From Udeniomyces pyricola (lineage: Eukaryota > Basidiomycota > Tremellomycetes > Cystofilobasidiales > Mrakiaceae): a stretch of DNA of 64,000 bases. The stretch is from contig BCIK01000026.1 of NCBI GenBank assembly GCA_039545295.1, positions 217,632-281,631 of the forward strand, read 5' to 3'. The notes beneath the pieces are model-generated. The model searched no databases, was not told the DNA's origin, and saw only the letters and a program-made list of their open reading frames with translations. The position numbers were made by a program, and so were the translations under genes. This document shows, piece after piece, positions 34,524-47,008 of the stretch (position 1 is its first letter; each line of letters starts with the position of its first letter).

Positions 34524-34936
34524 GGTGGATGGTTGAGGATGGACCGGGATATACGAGATGAGCCAAGGGGTCTATTCGGGGTCGGGGGGTGAGGCCAGTG
34601 AGGGACGGGGACGTTGGAGAGGGTGAATGGTAATGGGAATGAGAATGCTTGTCGATCGAGCGACAAGATGGGAGACACCATCGACCACATTCCACACCAC
34701 ACACCACACGACGCGTTGGAGTTTCATCTTGATTTCGACGTGTATCCATGCTCGCTCATCCTCAACGGCCTCAACTCGACCGACCATTCATATCATAACT
34801 CATCCATCCCAACCCACTCCTCAACTCAACATCAACACCCCCAATAACACCAGCTACAGTACCAGCCACATCCGCATTCAAAAAACCCCACATCGCCCCC
34901 AGCTCCACCCGTCCCATTCACCCAATCCAAACCCAT
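34524..34936. promoter_or_regulatory. Divergent promoter of the RRM protein and ORC1
   Basis: 413 bases between the two start codons. The half next to ORC1 is C/A-rich with repeated ACACC and CATCC words (34688-34930). No clear TATA box. Confidence 0.4.
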
Positions 34937-37900
34937 ATGCCAATCACGCCTAGACGCGTCGTCAGAGCGCCCCGAGGTCTCCCTCTTGCTTCTCCCGCAA
35001 CCCACCACGCTTCTTCACCCGCCTCCCATCGTCACGTCAACAGCTCCCCATCCCATTCAATCCAGTCCACATCTCATCCCGGTCCAGATGCCTGGTCATC
35101 AGCTCCTATCGCTGTTCTCACCACCTCATCCTCATCCTCATCCTTGTCCGTGTTGACATCCACCAAAACTCTCTACGAATCCTTTACCCGAACCCTTCCT
35201 ACCCCCGCTACCACCAAAAAGACCCTCACCCAACCTCACCCCAAACCTTCCTCTTTCACCACTACCACTACCGACTCATCCACGAGGTCGACGAAAGCCA
35301 AGGGCGATCTCACCGCTTCTTCTTCCCATCCCGGTCAGGAAACGTATCGGATCGGAGACACGGTTCTCATCTCTGTCATCGGAGGTGGTCAGGCTGGTAG
35401 GAACTTGCCTGGTATCGGAGTCATTGTTGAGATGTGGGATCGTCAGATGGGGTTGGGTTCCCAACGACGCGCCGAGGAGGGCGATGAGAAGACGGGGAAG
35501 AGGATAGAGGGAGGTTTGAGTGGTGGTGGTGGTGGTGGTGGTGACGACAATGGTGGAGGAAAGGATTCTGATGGGTTAGGTACGAAAGAGGAGGAAGAGA
35601 ATGAAGGAGAGGAACCAGGCATGTGGGTCAGAATCAAGTGGTTCCAGAGAGTCAAGGAATTGCCAGAGCAGATGAGGACGAGATTGATGAGGGAGCAGAA
35701 AGCCGAGTCTGGGTCGGTCGTCATTGATCAGGTCAGTCGCATCGTTCATATCCGACATTGCGGGGGGTTTTTCTTGCTTTTCGTCTTTTTCTCAAAGGAA
35801 GACGATGGGTCCTGATGAGGAGAGGCCAAGTTTTCTTTCGTTCTTTCTTTTCTTGGAAAGGGGGGGGAGGAAAAAAAAGAGTATTTCGAGGAGGACATTC
35901 CTTGTGTTTGTCGCATGTGATTGATTGTGTCGTATTCTGAAACCCAAACCATCCACCTCCCCCCCCCCAAAAACCTCTTTTTCTTTTCTCATCCCAATCC
36001 CTCCTCCATCCACACATGTCCCATATCGTCTTTCCCTTTTCCACAATCTCACTCCCCCCCCCCCCTCCAAAAAAAAACTCAGACCCAAGTGTATTACACG
36101 TCTGCTCGGGCGGATATTCATCAATTCTCAGGACCCGTTTCGACATCGACGATCCTACGGAAATGTACGGTCCTTCCTTCGCGACCCATCTCGGACGATG
36201 ACGACGACGACGACGTCGATTTGACACCGAAAGCGAGGTTCAAATCAAAACCTCCCACCAAGGCAATGGCGGATGGTCTCAAAGATCGTCATCGTGATGG
36301 AGGGTCGGAGAAGAAGTTACCTCTTTCCGCAGCCAAGAACAAACCATCCCAACCACAACAACCACCTCATCATCATCATTCTCTCGTCGAATCGAACGAG
36401 GACGCTTCGAGTTTCATGCTCGCGGCGCCTCTCAAGGAGACCCGTCATTTAGGGTCGTTCCAACATGGACCGCTCAAGATCCCGTTGACGTATTGGTGTG
36501 CGGGCGTATGCGATTCGGGAACGGGTCATGTATGGACGTTGGAAGGGGAGTATATGGGTGGATGGGAAGGGGTCAGAAGGCTAGGTATGGAAGGTTGGAG
36601 GAGAGGAGAAGGGCTTAAAGGGTGGATGGTCGAGAGGAAGGAGGAAGAGAAAGGTGGGAGAGGGACTAAGGGGAGGAAAGTGGGTAAGAAGATTGGGAAG
36701 CAGGTATGTTGGGACATCGACTCGTTTTCGGTTTTTTTGGGGGGGGGGGGNTTTTTTTTTTTTGAGTGTAAGAGAGGGAGAGAGTGGATTGAGCAATCGA
36801 CCTCATACACGCCTGCACACGTACCCACGCATACACATACACATAAAGATCTATATAACCAAGCACTCGGTTGAATTGATCTGGCCTAACGCCGCGCTCG
36901 GGCAACATCATCACAAACTCAAACTGTCTTGCTCACATCATTCATCAATAATTTCCTAGTTTCCATGCTGATTCACCCGTCTCCACCACCTTATCCCCTC
37001 TTTCTTCCTCTTTTTTTTTTCTATCTAGAAACCCACTTCCCCAACGCGATCCTCCTCGTCTTCGTCTTCGTCTTCCTCTTCGCCCTCCGACTCCGATTCC
37101 GACGCCTCCATCTCTTCTTCTTCTTCTTCCTCCTCAGACTCTGACGAATCACCCCCGTCGTCACCTTCCTCCTCGACGTTGGTCATGACGAACACGCACA
37201 CTAAACGCAAACGGTCCACTCACGATCATAAAGCCAAGTCGTCCTCGACAAAACGTTCGAGAACATCGCTTGCTGAGGAGGAGGAAGAGGAGGAGGCGGG
37301 GGTTGGGAAGCTGAAAAAGCAGAAGCAGAAGGAGAAAAAGAAGAAAGTGGTCGTGTTGAAAGAACCGAGAGTGAGAGGGTTAATGCATGGACCGGCTAGT
37401 AAAGTAAGTAAGCCCGTACCAAATTATATACCTCCATTCTAAAGAGGAAGAGGTGGGTCTTTGTAGTCAGCTTGTGAGGAAAGGGTGAGAGAGAGGGAAG
37501 GAAGGGAGGGGGGGGAGTTGTTGATCAGGAAAGAAAGGATGAGGAAAAGGGTGGTATATATGCAAAGAGACTCCTTTGATTTTTTTTTTTTGGATATTCA
37601 GCTGATCCCCATACTTTTCTTTCTCTTTGTTGGAACGATTCGGTTCGTTGTCTTTCCTTGTCCTTCCCCTCCTTTCATCTCTTCCCCTTATTTTTCCATA
37701 AAAAAATCCCCCTTCGAAACCCATCCCGACTTGGATTTTTTTTTCAGGATCTTCCTTTGGACCCTTACGCCCGAGCTTTACACTTACTCCATGTCGGAGC
37801 GACGCCCGAATCGTTACCGTGCCGGGAAGAAGCGTATGCGGACGTGTTGGTGAAGATCGAAAGCGTTATCGAAGGAGGCGGGGGAGGATGTGTTTGTGAG

Positions 37901-40900
37901 TTCTTTCTGTTTTTTGTGGAGGGGAGGTTTTTTTGGGGGGAGGGAGGGAGGGGGGGGGGCATTTAAGGATTTTTTTTGTACAGGAAAGAGGGGGAAAAGG
38001 AAGGAAGGGGAGATAAGAGGCGAGAGGATTTCCGAAGTCGAACGGATCCCATCACAAGAAAGCGACAACAACACAAAAAAAAAACCAACCAAACCCTACA
38101 GAGAGAACTAAAAATTCAACCCCCCCTCCCCTTCTCTTCCCTCCCTACCGCGTTCTTGATGTTTCCGTATGTCGGTGTGGTCGGGGTGTTTTTTTCCTCC
38201 CTTTTTTTTTTTTGGGAACAAACTTTTTAGATATCTCAGGTCAACCAGGGACGGGCAAGACGGCCACCGTCCATGCGGTCGTTCGGGAACTTCGGCAGAA
38301 AGCCCGGGATTTTGTGAGGCCTTTTCTCTCTCTCCCCCCCCCCCCCACTCTTCTCCCCTTTCTCTCCCTCTTTCCCTTTCTTTTTCTTTTTCATAGTTGG
38401 GTTGTTATGGGATAAGCAGAGACTTTCGGGGTTTCATTTGCTTCTGCCTTTGTCTTTTATCTGGAGGTGAGGTGAGGCGAGGCGAGGCGAGTGGAAGAGA
38501 GGGACTTGGATGAAAGATGGAGTAAAAAGACGTGAGGTGGCCAAGGAGAGGGTGGGTATGGAATGGGTTGACTCAAAGATGGGAGGAACAGGGTGAACGT
38601 TGGTTGAAAGGAAGGATGAAGGAGAAGGGAGGCATTTGGCTTTCTTTCAGAATGTTTAGGTTACAAGAGATAGGACGATGAAGCTGGTTAGGTTTAACCT
38701 ATTTTAACTGTTTCACTGAACTCCCTTCCTCCAATGTTTCCTCCTTTCCCCTTCCCCCCCCCCCCCCCCCCCTTCTCACGCTCTGTTCGTGCACCGACTA
38801 TCCAGGAACTCCCCCCTTTTGAGTATGTCGAGATCAATGGGCTCAAGATCCCTGACCCGGGACACGCCTACGTCGTCCTCTGGGAAGCCATCTCTGGTCT
38901 CTCCTCAACTTCAGCTTCTTCATCCGCTGCCATCGTCCCCGACGACGACGATGACGATGACGATGGCTTGGTCGATGAGACGGATGGTGGTCGTCGTAGA
39001 CCAGGTTCGGCCGCCACCGTTGGGGGAGGAAGGAAGATTTCGGCCAAAGCGGCGTTGAGGTGTTTGGAGGCCCATTTCGAAGGAGGCGGGAAGAGAGGTG
39101 GGGGTGGAGGCGTAGGTGGACCTAGGAGATGTACTTAGTGAGTTTTTTTTGTCTAGGTTCTTTTTTTTTGCCTTCTTTTTTTTGTTGGGGGGGGGGGGGG
39201 GGGTTTGGAGTCGTTTCTCGTTCGGTTTGTTGATTTGGTCTCTTGTTGGTGTGTGTGTGTGTATATTTTTGCTCTTTTTTTTTTGTTGGGGGGGGGGGGG
39301 GTGGTCTCGTGCACCTCTCTCTCTATCTCTCCCTCTGTATCCTGGGCCTTTTTCCTACCGATCTGCATTCATACAGAGAGCGGTTTATACTGATGTATCA
39401 AGCCCCTCGTCTTTGCTTGTGACTTTTCAATATCCCACCGCTAAAAAAAACCTTTCTCTTTCTCTCTATCTCTCTCTCTTTTTTCTTTGCAGTGTCGTCC
39501 TGATGGACGAACTCGACCAGCTCTTCACGACCAAGCAAGACGTCGTGTACAATTTCTTTAACTGGCCGACGCTTCCGGGCTCGCAGTTGGTCGTCATCGC
39601 GGTGGCGAACACGATGGATATGCCAGAGAAGATGGCGGGGAGAGTCAAGTCGAGGATGGGTGAGTCTGTCTGTTCCTCTGAGAAAAAAAAAGACGATGAA
39701 ATAATTCTGTATCCTTTCAATGTCTCTCTTCCGAGTTGGCGTTGGGATTCTCATCGCTTTTGGGCTTGGGGGGGGGGGGGGGGNNGGGAGTGAGCGAGCG
39801 AGAATTTTGAAACGAGCTGACTTTCCAATTCTTGTGTTATCTGTTTTCCTGTCTTCTTTCCCCCTCATCTTTTTATCTTCTCCTCTCCTCTATCTTTCTC
39901 TCTCTTTCTTTCTCTCCCTTTCTCTCTCTCTCTTTCTCGTTCTCCGCCCTTCCAAATTTCTTCCTTCAGGCATGGAACGCATCAACTTCCCACCTTACAC
40001 CAAAGACCAACTCGTCGAAATCGCCCAATCCCGTCTCATCCCCCATCCCTCCTCCTCCTCTCATTCGGCCCCAACCAACGCCAACGCCATTGGCAAAGAC
40101 GCGATCCAGAGACAAAACGATTATCAGGTCATCGAACCGGAGGCGTTGAATTTGGCGGCGGCGAAGACGACGGGTGTCTCGGGCGACGCTAGGAGGATGT
40201 TGGACGTTTGTCGGTACGTTTGGACCGAACTTGAAACCTCATCAGGACCGTTCCCTGGGGTCTATTTTTATAGAGAGAGTGTGTGTGTGTGTGCAGGGGG
40301 AGGGAAAGGGGGGGGGGGTTGCTACTTTTTTTTTTGGTCATGTAAGAGGGATCAGCGTTATTGATTTCCTTCCTTTTTTTGTTCTTTGATATTCCTCCCC
40401 TTTTCCTCCTCCTCTCCCCCCTTTTCACTTTGCCTTTTATCGCATTCGATCGCCTTCCTTTCCAGTCGAGCCGTCGAACTCGCCCTAATCCCACCTGCTC
40501 TTCCTCAACGTTCCTCTTCCAAAAAGACCGCCGCCACCACCATCACAACCACAACGACGACGACGACGACAAAAAAGCCAGGGACGACGTTCCCGCACCC
40601 GGTGACGATGCGCGAGATTAACTGGGTCCTCACGGAGATGTCCAAGAATCCGACGGCGCGTTACGTCCAGACGTGTTCGTTGTATCAGAAAGTCATGCTC
40701 GCCGCGGTCGTGAGAGGGATTCGGAAGAGTGGCGTTGGAGAGTTGGAATGGGGCAAAGTAAGGGGCTTTTTTTTTTCTTCTCTTTTGTGTGAAAGGAACG
40801 TTGGAGGGAGATTGATTACTAATCAAGTTCTTCTCATTGCCCCATCTCCTTCTTCTCTTTCCTTCCCTTCTCCTCTCATTTCCGTGTTCCTACCCCTCTC

Positions 40901-41284
40901 TTTCTTCTCTCCATCTCTCCACACTCCTCTCTCTCTCTCCTCTCCCTAACTTTCTCTTTCACTCCGAACATCCAGCTCAAGACCGACCACGCTTTAATCC
41001 TCTCTTCTCTCCTCCTCCTCCCAACGTCCGATACCCGACTGACCTCCTCCGAATACCTCACTCTCCTCTCTTCTCTCCTCTCTTCCCACGCCCTCAGTAT
41101 CGCCTCTTCCTCTTCCTCTTCGTCTTCGGCGACGGGCGTCGTTGTCGGGGTAGGGTCTGTGGTGGAAGAAGGGAGGAAAGTCGGGTTGGGCGCGGGGGTG
41201 GACGAAGGGGAGATCGGGAGGGTGTTGAGGGATTTGAAAGGGGAAGTCGGAGGGGATGATAGGTGGAGAGGGATGTTTGAGTGA
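34937..41284 (+). CDS. ORC1: Origin recognition complex subunit 1
   Basis: Largest ORC subunit; binds replication origins and, with Cdc6, loads the MCM helicase. Exons: 34937-35731, 36083-36703, 37029-37403, 37748-37895, 38231-38313, 38806-39137, 39493-39659, 39970-40213, 40466-40757, 40976-41284 (1121 aa). A Ser/Thr-rich N-terminus leads into a BAH domain (about 135-440: YRIGDTVLIS, MWVRIKWFQRV, CWxAGVCD-like end). Exon 3 is a disordered Ser/Asp, Lys/Arg and Glu-rich linker (473-597). The AAA+ core has Walker A GQPGTGKT (650-657), Walker B VVLMDELDQL (786-795) and the sensor region VIAVANTMDMPEKM..RVKSRMGMERINFPPY. The C-terminus has a winged-helix-like segment (SLYQKVMLAAVVR). Acidic and Thr-rich insertions interrupt the core (for example after AAIVP). 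Introns carry long G, C and T runs and stray N bases. Confidence 0.95.
39138..39492 (+). repeat. ORC1 intron with repeated T-run/G-run units
   Basis: Two copies of a T run, GTT, then 13-18 G (39172-39203 and about 39277-39301). The next intron has another G run broken by two N (39765-39787), and 36751 is also an N inside a G/T run. These are likely polymerase-slippage sites and weak points of the assembly. Confidence 0.7.
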
Positions 41285-41971
41285 GAAAAAACATGGTTTT
41301 TCTTTTTTGTGTGGATGTGGATGTGGATCATGGAGATGGGAAGAGGGGAGGAGGCGGTTATGGATGAGCAAAACAGATAAACGCGTTGGTTCGATGGAGA
41401 GGGGGGAAGGGGGGGGGGGGTCGGACGATGAGCGTTGCTTGGTAGGACTTCATGAATACGTACAGTTAATTGATTGGTTGATTGCTCAATCGATGGATGG
41501 AGAGAAATATACATGTATGCAAGATGGCTTTCATGCCGTCAAATCTTAAAAGAGGCTTCATGACGGACCCAAGCCAAGAAATGTATATTTGTGTTTGTGT
41601 TTTTTTTTTTTTTTTTTCAAGATCGATCTGGTCGTGGACAAACCTAACGTATCATCAGACCAAGTAGCCAGAGCTTTTCTTTTTTTTTCTTTTTTTTTTC
41701 TTTGAGTTCATCATGGACTTTTTGACCTCGACGTACGACGATGGGGAAGGAGAATATTCGAGGAGCTAAGACTCTTATGAATGGTCATGACCAGCCATCG
41801 TCCCCCTTTGTCTTCACCATCGTCTTTACTTCTCTCGTCGATATCTAGTCCTATCCTATCATTTTTTTCGTTTCTGCTTCGGTCGCATCTGACACCCTCC
41901 CTCTCTCTTTCCCTTCCGACATCCCTTCCTCAACCTCTCTCTCTCTCTCTACACAAATTATCCATCCTGAA
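41285..41971. other. Convergent intergenic region between ORC1 and the Nudix gene
   Basis: Contains a G run (41411-41420), T runs (41600-41617 and about 41680-41700) and a CT-rich stretch (41800-41960) that is the 3' end of the Nudix gene. No gene is seen. Confidence 0.4.
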
Positions 41972-44099
41972 CTACCGTCCTACGATCCCAGGCAAGCCCA
42001 ACTCCCTCCTCAACCTCCCACAAACCTCCTGATAAGCCGGCTCGGTTTCAGGGGTGAGTACGCCGTGTCGGATGAGGAAGTCGATCATGACGAGAGCACA
42101 GTTGGGTTTGAACCGGGATTGAAGGAGGAGGTCGAGGATAGTTGAAAGAGGGTAAAGCTGGGGTTTTTGGTTGATTGGTGAGCGAGAACAAAAAAAAAGG
42201 GGGGGAAGGGACAAGGGATCGTTAGAGATGGTTTGGAAAGGGAGAGAAGGAAAGTCGTTTGGAGAGACAACGCCAAGAGAGGATGAAAGATAGAGAGAGA
42301 GGTTTTTTTTTTCTTTTTCCTCCTATGAAGTGGTATAAAATGGGAAGGGGGAACGAAAACCGAAGAAAAAGAAAAGAAAAAAGAAAAGGAAAGAGAGGAA
42401 ACGAGAGAAAAAGAACCAGATGAAATGAGGAGACGCAGGGGAAATGGGAAGGGGGGGGGAGGGAGAGAAAGGGAGGGGGGACGCAACCTGGAAATCTTCA
42501 GCTTCTCCATCTGAAGGTGCGGGGACGAAATCCAAGGGCAATTCGAGGTCGTATAGGAGTTGGACCTCTATAGAACGCAAACGACGGGGTGTAAGAGGTG
42601 TTATAGGGGATCATAGAGTCGAAGCCAGGATGGAGGTGAGAAAAAGAAATAAGAAAAGAAAGGGTCAGTTTTTCTGGACGTCATCGTGAAGGATCGCAGA
42701 GGAAGAAGAGGTAATTCAACATGTGTGGGCGTATGTATATATATGGTTGAGTGTATGGGGATCACAAGACAGGCGGGATGTGTGAGGAGTGGACGAGGGC
42801 TGAGATGGGTGCTACCCAAGAAGAGAGAGCGAGTTTGGGTTCGTTTTTTGTAACCTCTTATTCTCTGACTCTTTTTTTGTGTGACCAATCCAACTTTCCC
42901 CTTGACCTTTCCCGAGGATCCTTCTCTTTTCAACCGCTCAACCTCCCAACCAAACTCACCCGGTTGGATCCACCCTTCGCCACCTTTCTTCTTGGAGACC
43001 GGCGTCCTCGTCAAATAACTCAACATCCCCACGCTCTTCAACCTCTTTCCACCTCCATTCTCGAGCGACCCAAGGACAATGGTTTCGGGAATCGAAGCTT
43101 CCTCAGCACATTCTTTGACGACGCAGGAGAGGGGATGAAGAGTATGGGTCAGACCACCGGCGACGGTTTGGTCGAGAAGAGATGGGAACCTGGAGAAGTA
43201 AAAGATGGAGAAGGAGAAGGGAGATGGGTAGGGGAATGGCAGTTGGGTTGGAGGTGTGATACGAAGTAGACCAAGATGGGACGATCGTCAGATATGTGTC
43301 ATGATGGTTTCGTTTGACACAAAGAGTCAAAAGACGACAACACAAGGAAAAAGATGAGGAAAAAAACAACGATGATTGGCCTCGTGATGTGACATGGATT
43401 GGAACGTTCTCCATCTTAAACCATCTCCTCTAATTCCCATTCGCAAATGATTTCGACGACGAACGTTTGTTTAGTGGCACTTCTTCTGGGAGTCCAAATC
43501 TTGATCTCTCCATTCGTTGGATCCCTGACGAAGCCCGTGACGTGGACTCCAAACGTGACGACGCCAAACAATCCACACGCCGCCCGTTCCAACCAGAACG
43601 CGACATGTCTCCCATACGCCTCTCCTCCTTCTCCTTCGTCATCACCCTGAGCGACAAGGGCAGGGTCATCAGCTGAGGCATAGATAGTGTAGAGCTCGTT
43701 ACGCCAACCATCGAGAGGGTCCGGAAGAACATTGGCGTCCTTCCATTGTTGGGCGAGAGTGTTGAGGATGGAACTTCGAGCGGTTGGAGTTTGGATCTCG
43801 GGGTTGAAACAGATCATGTTCCCGGGACTGGTCGCGTTTGTCTCTCTCGGGACAGGGCTTCCAACTGAGATGGTAGGAATGTCATGGGTGGCAGTTGAAG
43901 ATGGGATGGGAACAGGCGCGATTTGGAAATTGGGCGACGCGAGGAGAAGGGGGAGGACACGCGCATTGGGGATATGGCCGATGGGGCGGGGCGAAGACGG
44001 ACTGAGATGGAATGGGGTTGTGTCCGGAGGAGGGGCATGGATGGGGTGGGTGGTGTTATCGCATTCGAGGACGATGGGAAGAAGAGACGGGGTTGACAT
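41972..44099 (-). CDS. DUF4743/Nudix-family hydrolase
   Basis: Minus-strand exons: 43465-44099, 42960-43189, 42488-42567, 41972-42157 (376 aa). An N-terminal DUF4743-type region runs to about residue 150 (IVLECDN..). It is followed by a Nudix fold: [49 protein letters not shown], then the family end VQLLYDLELPLDFVPAPSDGEAEDF. Relatives include fungal proteins annotated as thiamine pyrophosphokinase-related, and plant Nudix 24-type enzymes. The KECAEEAS half of the Nudix box is intact, but the first half, usually GG-I-x-x-GE, reads GGLTHTLHP (223-231), so the first box Glu is missing. The catalytic Glu pair remains, so activity may persist. The substrate is unknown. The start at 44099 is the first ATG of the long open exon. 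Confidence 0.85.
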
Positions 44100-44434
44100 G
44101 GGACGCGAAGCCAGAGGGAAGTACTACAGGTGCGAGGGCTGATGACTGGATGTACGTTGGAGAGGCAATCATATCCGTCGGAGGTGATGCCGATAGTGCA
44201 TCATCGTCTGGTCCCCTTGCACGTGTACCAGGCTGTGCTCGATTAGTGTGAACGGCTGTGCTGTCTCACCTTCCGATGATCAGTACTTTCCCCCTGATCT
44301 AATTTCTTTCCAATAAGTATCATCACTACTCATCAACTCATGCTGCTCAAAACACACGTCACACGCACAGATACATACGAGAAGCTACATATGTACGTAG
44401 ATATATACATATATCCCAATATACATCAATCTGT
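44100..44434. other. Short intergenic region upstream of the Nudix gene
   Basis: Holds the Nudix promoter and the 3' end of the phosphatase gene, both on the minus strand. It includes ATAC/ATAT-rich DNA at 44390-44425. No gene is seen. Confidence 0.35.
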
Positions 44435-47008
44435 TCAAGCCCTCACCTTCCACTCGTCCATATCAACCTCAACCTCTCTAGTAGTACTTTCCAGCTTTTC
44501 ATCCTTCCAAACCACCTTTTCTTGCACACTCAAAACCCTTTCTTCCCTCTCTTCCTTCTCCCTTCCTTGCTCTCCATCCCGCTCAATCTCATACGCCCTC
44601 ACGACTTCCCTCTCGATCATCCCAACTTTGCCCCCGACGGCCTGGGGCGGTGGCGGGACGATTGCTTCTCGTCGACGAAGCTCGTGAGTCTCATGGAGGA
44701 GAGAGTCCGAGATGGGTTCAAGAAGGGGATGAAGCGAGGTCGTGATGGATAAAGCAGAGAGAACACCTTGGTAGGCTGGACTGATGCCAGTGTCGACGAC
44801 GAGGATCGTGGCATTGCAGCGCGCAAGGATACCCTGGATCAAACAAGATGATAAGGAACCGGGACGATAAACGAGACGAAAAAAAAAGAGAAGAGAGGGT
44901 TAAAGAAGTTTCAATGAAGCAGAAGAAAAGGGATAGTTCAGTTTATGCACGTTTGAAGGGGGGTGAAAAGAGAAGAAGGACAAGAAAAGGACAGGACAAA
45001 ACGATCCCAATCGAAAGAAAAAAAAATCAATCAAGAAGAACCGACCTCGAAATTAGGTGTATGTCCCATAACCATCCTCCTAACGCCCAACAACCCCATT
45101 GTCCGCTTTGCCCGCTCACAGAACTCGGGCGTTTCGTCGTCGAGGGCCCAGCCGCGATACCACCAGACGCCATCGCCTCCCCAGAGAGCTCGTTCGGCGG
45201 GCGTCAGCGTCGAGGGAAGGCCAGGGAACGGACCGCTGGATTTTTTGATTTTTTTTTGTAATATGAATTGGAGTGTTTGAGATGGAAAAATGAGAGATGG
45301 AGAGGGCAGGAAGAAAGATGAATAGTGAGGGCATGATAAGGAAGTAGAGAGTGAGTTGCAGATCGGAATTGCCCAACCATCGTCCAGAATCCTCTGTTTC
45401 CTATCTCTATATCCGCTCGGATCGCATCATCCCCCCATAAGCCCCCTCCATCTTTCAATGAGAGACAAGATGTATGATCTGAAGGGGTCTCTTTTCGCGA
45501 CCCAAAGACGTACGGTGGACTTGGATTTGGGTTTGCTACGAGTGCCTTGTGAACGAAACTCTTGGCGAGGGCGTTGAGGGAATCTGGATAAGGTAGCATG
45601 TTGGGTGTATGTTCGGGGATTCCTGCATGGATGAATGAGATGGCCTAGAAGTCGCCATGGGAACCAAGTCCACGAAAGAAAGAAGATTAAGGAGGGGGGA
45701 CAAGACGGGATGGGATAAAAAGGGGGAGGTTTTTCTCTTGGTTAGGCGAACGCTTCATAGATTTGAGATGATGAGCTCCTAGATGAAAGAAAGAAAGGCA
45801 AAAGAAGACAAAAAAAATTGGACGCAACGGAATCGGGAAGATGCGATGTATGAGGGTGGAGTGGAACCTTGGCCGTCAACGAGTAACTGACAGAAAAGTA
45901 ATCATAAGATCAGTCAACCACGGATACACCAACCAACCCATGTACACTTGTTTCAGCATCTTTCCATCCCACAAGATCTTACAATGTCTGACGTTGAGAG
46001 CAGGAGGATACTCACTTGAGCCACATTCGACCTAGGAAACCCTCGGCCGAGAGGGCGTGTTTGCGTTCGGCGAGACCTCCAAACGTCGCGATATCCGCGG
46101 GCGTGACGTAGCGCCAGTCCCCAAGGGCTGTCGTCACAAACACGGTTCAAAGGGAGGGGAGGGTGAAGAGAGTATGAGTCGCGTCGTTGAGTTCAAGCTG
46201 ATTCCAGAGGGAAACAGTAGAGTCGGACGAACCGTTCATGGTCTCATGATTCCCTACCAGACCAGGGAGAAGGTCAAACAAGAGAAATAAAACGAAAATC
46301 AAAGTCAGTCCACAGAATCCTGGTTTGAACCAACAATGATTCAAGATGTGATGAATGTCAAGTGTGCATTGACAGGACACGTGATTTGACGAACCGAGAA
46401 GGGAGATGACGGATGCGCCTTGGCTTTGGGCTTTAGCTCGGAGGTGCTCAAAGTACTCGAACAAGGCAATCGTATCTGTGCCTCGACTGAAGTCAGTAAG
46501 AATGATCAAGAAGACGTTGATGGAGAGTGTTAGCGTGGAACGATATGTTTACGTCGCAAGGGAGAGGGAATCCGAGGTCGATGGTGATGATGATGGTGAC
46601 GGCTGATATGTCCAGTCCACGTTGTCTTCCTCAATGTTTCCATTCAAATTCCGTCAAGCCCTCTCTCGCTCATACTAGTCGATAGGGTCAACAAAGGGAT
46701 CACCGGACGCACTCCAAGATATCACCTGTTTGAACGAGGACGTCCCCCGGGTTCATTGCCCATTCCCCATCCTCGTCAATCACACCCGCCATCCTCAGGA
46801 CCTTTTTCGCCGTCTGAAGCGAGCCATGAATGTCCCCTACCGCGACGATCGTATGAGTCTCCAAAGGAGGGGAAAGATGGCTGTCGGTATAGTAGGTTGG
46901 AGGGTTCGTGGAGAAGGACGTATCGGAGGAGGAGGAAGAAGTGGTGAGGAAGTAGAGGAGGGGAAGACTGAGACCACTCGCGATGAGGGTCGAGAGGAGA
47001 CGAGACAT
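44435..47008 (-). CDS. Calcineurin-like (PPP/Shewanella-like) phosphatase
   Basis: Minus-strand exons: 46713-47008, 46395-46486, 46233-46253, 46016-46127, 45868-45886, 45514-45644, 45046-45235, 44435-44833 (419 aa). All metal-binding motifs are present: GDIHG (58-62), GDILDRG (95-101, split across an intron), GNHE (130-133), HAGI and MGHTPNFEG. The inserted FGGLAERKHALSAEGFLGRMW region and the GDGVWWYRGWA segment match bacterial-type Shewanella-like phosphatases more than fungal PP1/PP2A. The N-terminus (MSRLLSTLIASGLSLPLLYFL) is hydrophobic, suggesting a signal peptide or anchor. The Glu/Arg-rich C-terminal tail may be a coiled coil. Exon 3 is 21 bases and carries the metal-binding Asn-His-Glu; exon 5 is 19 bases. 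The substrate is unknown. Confidence 0.88.
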
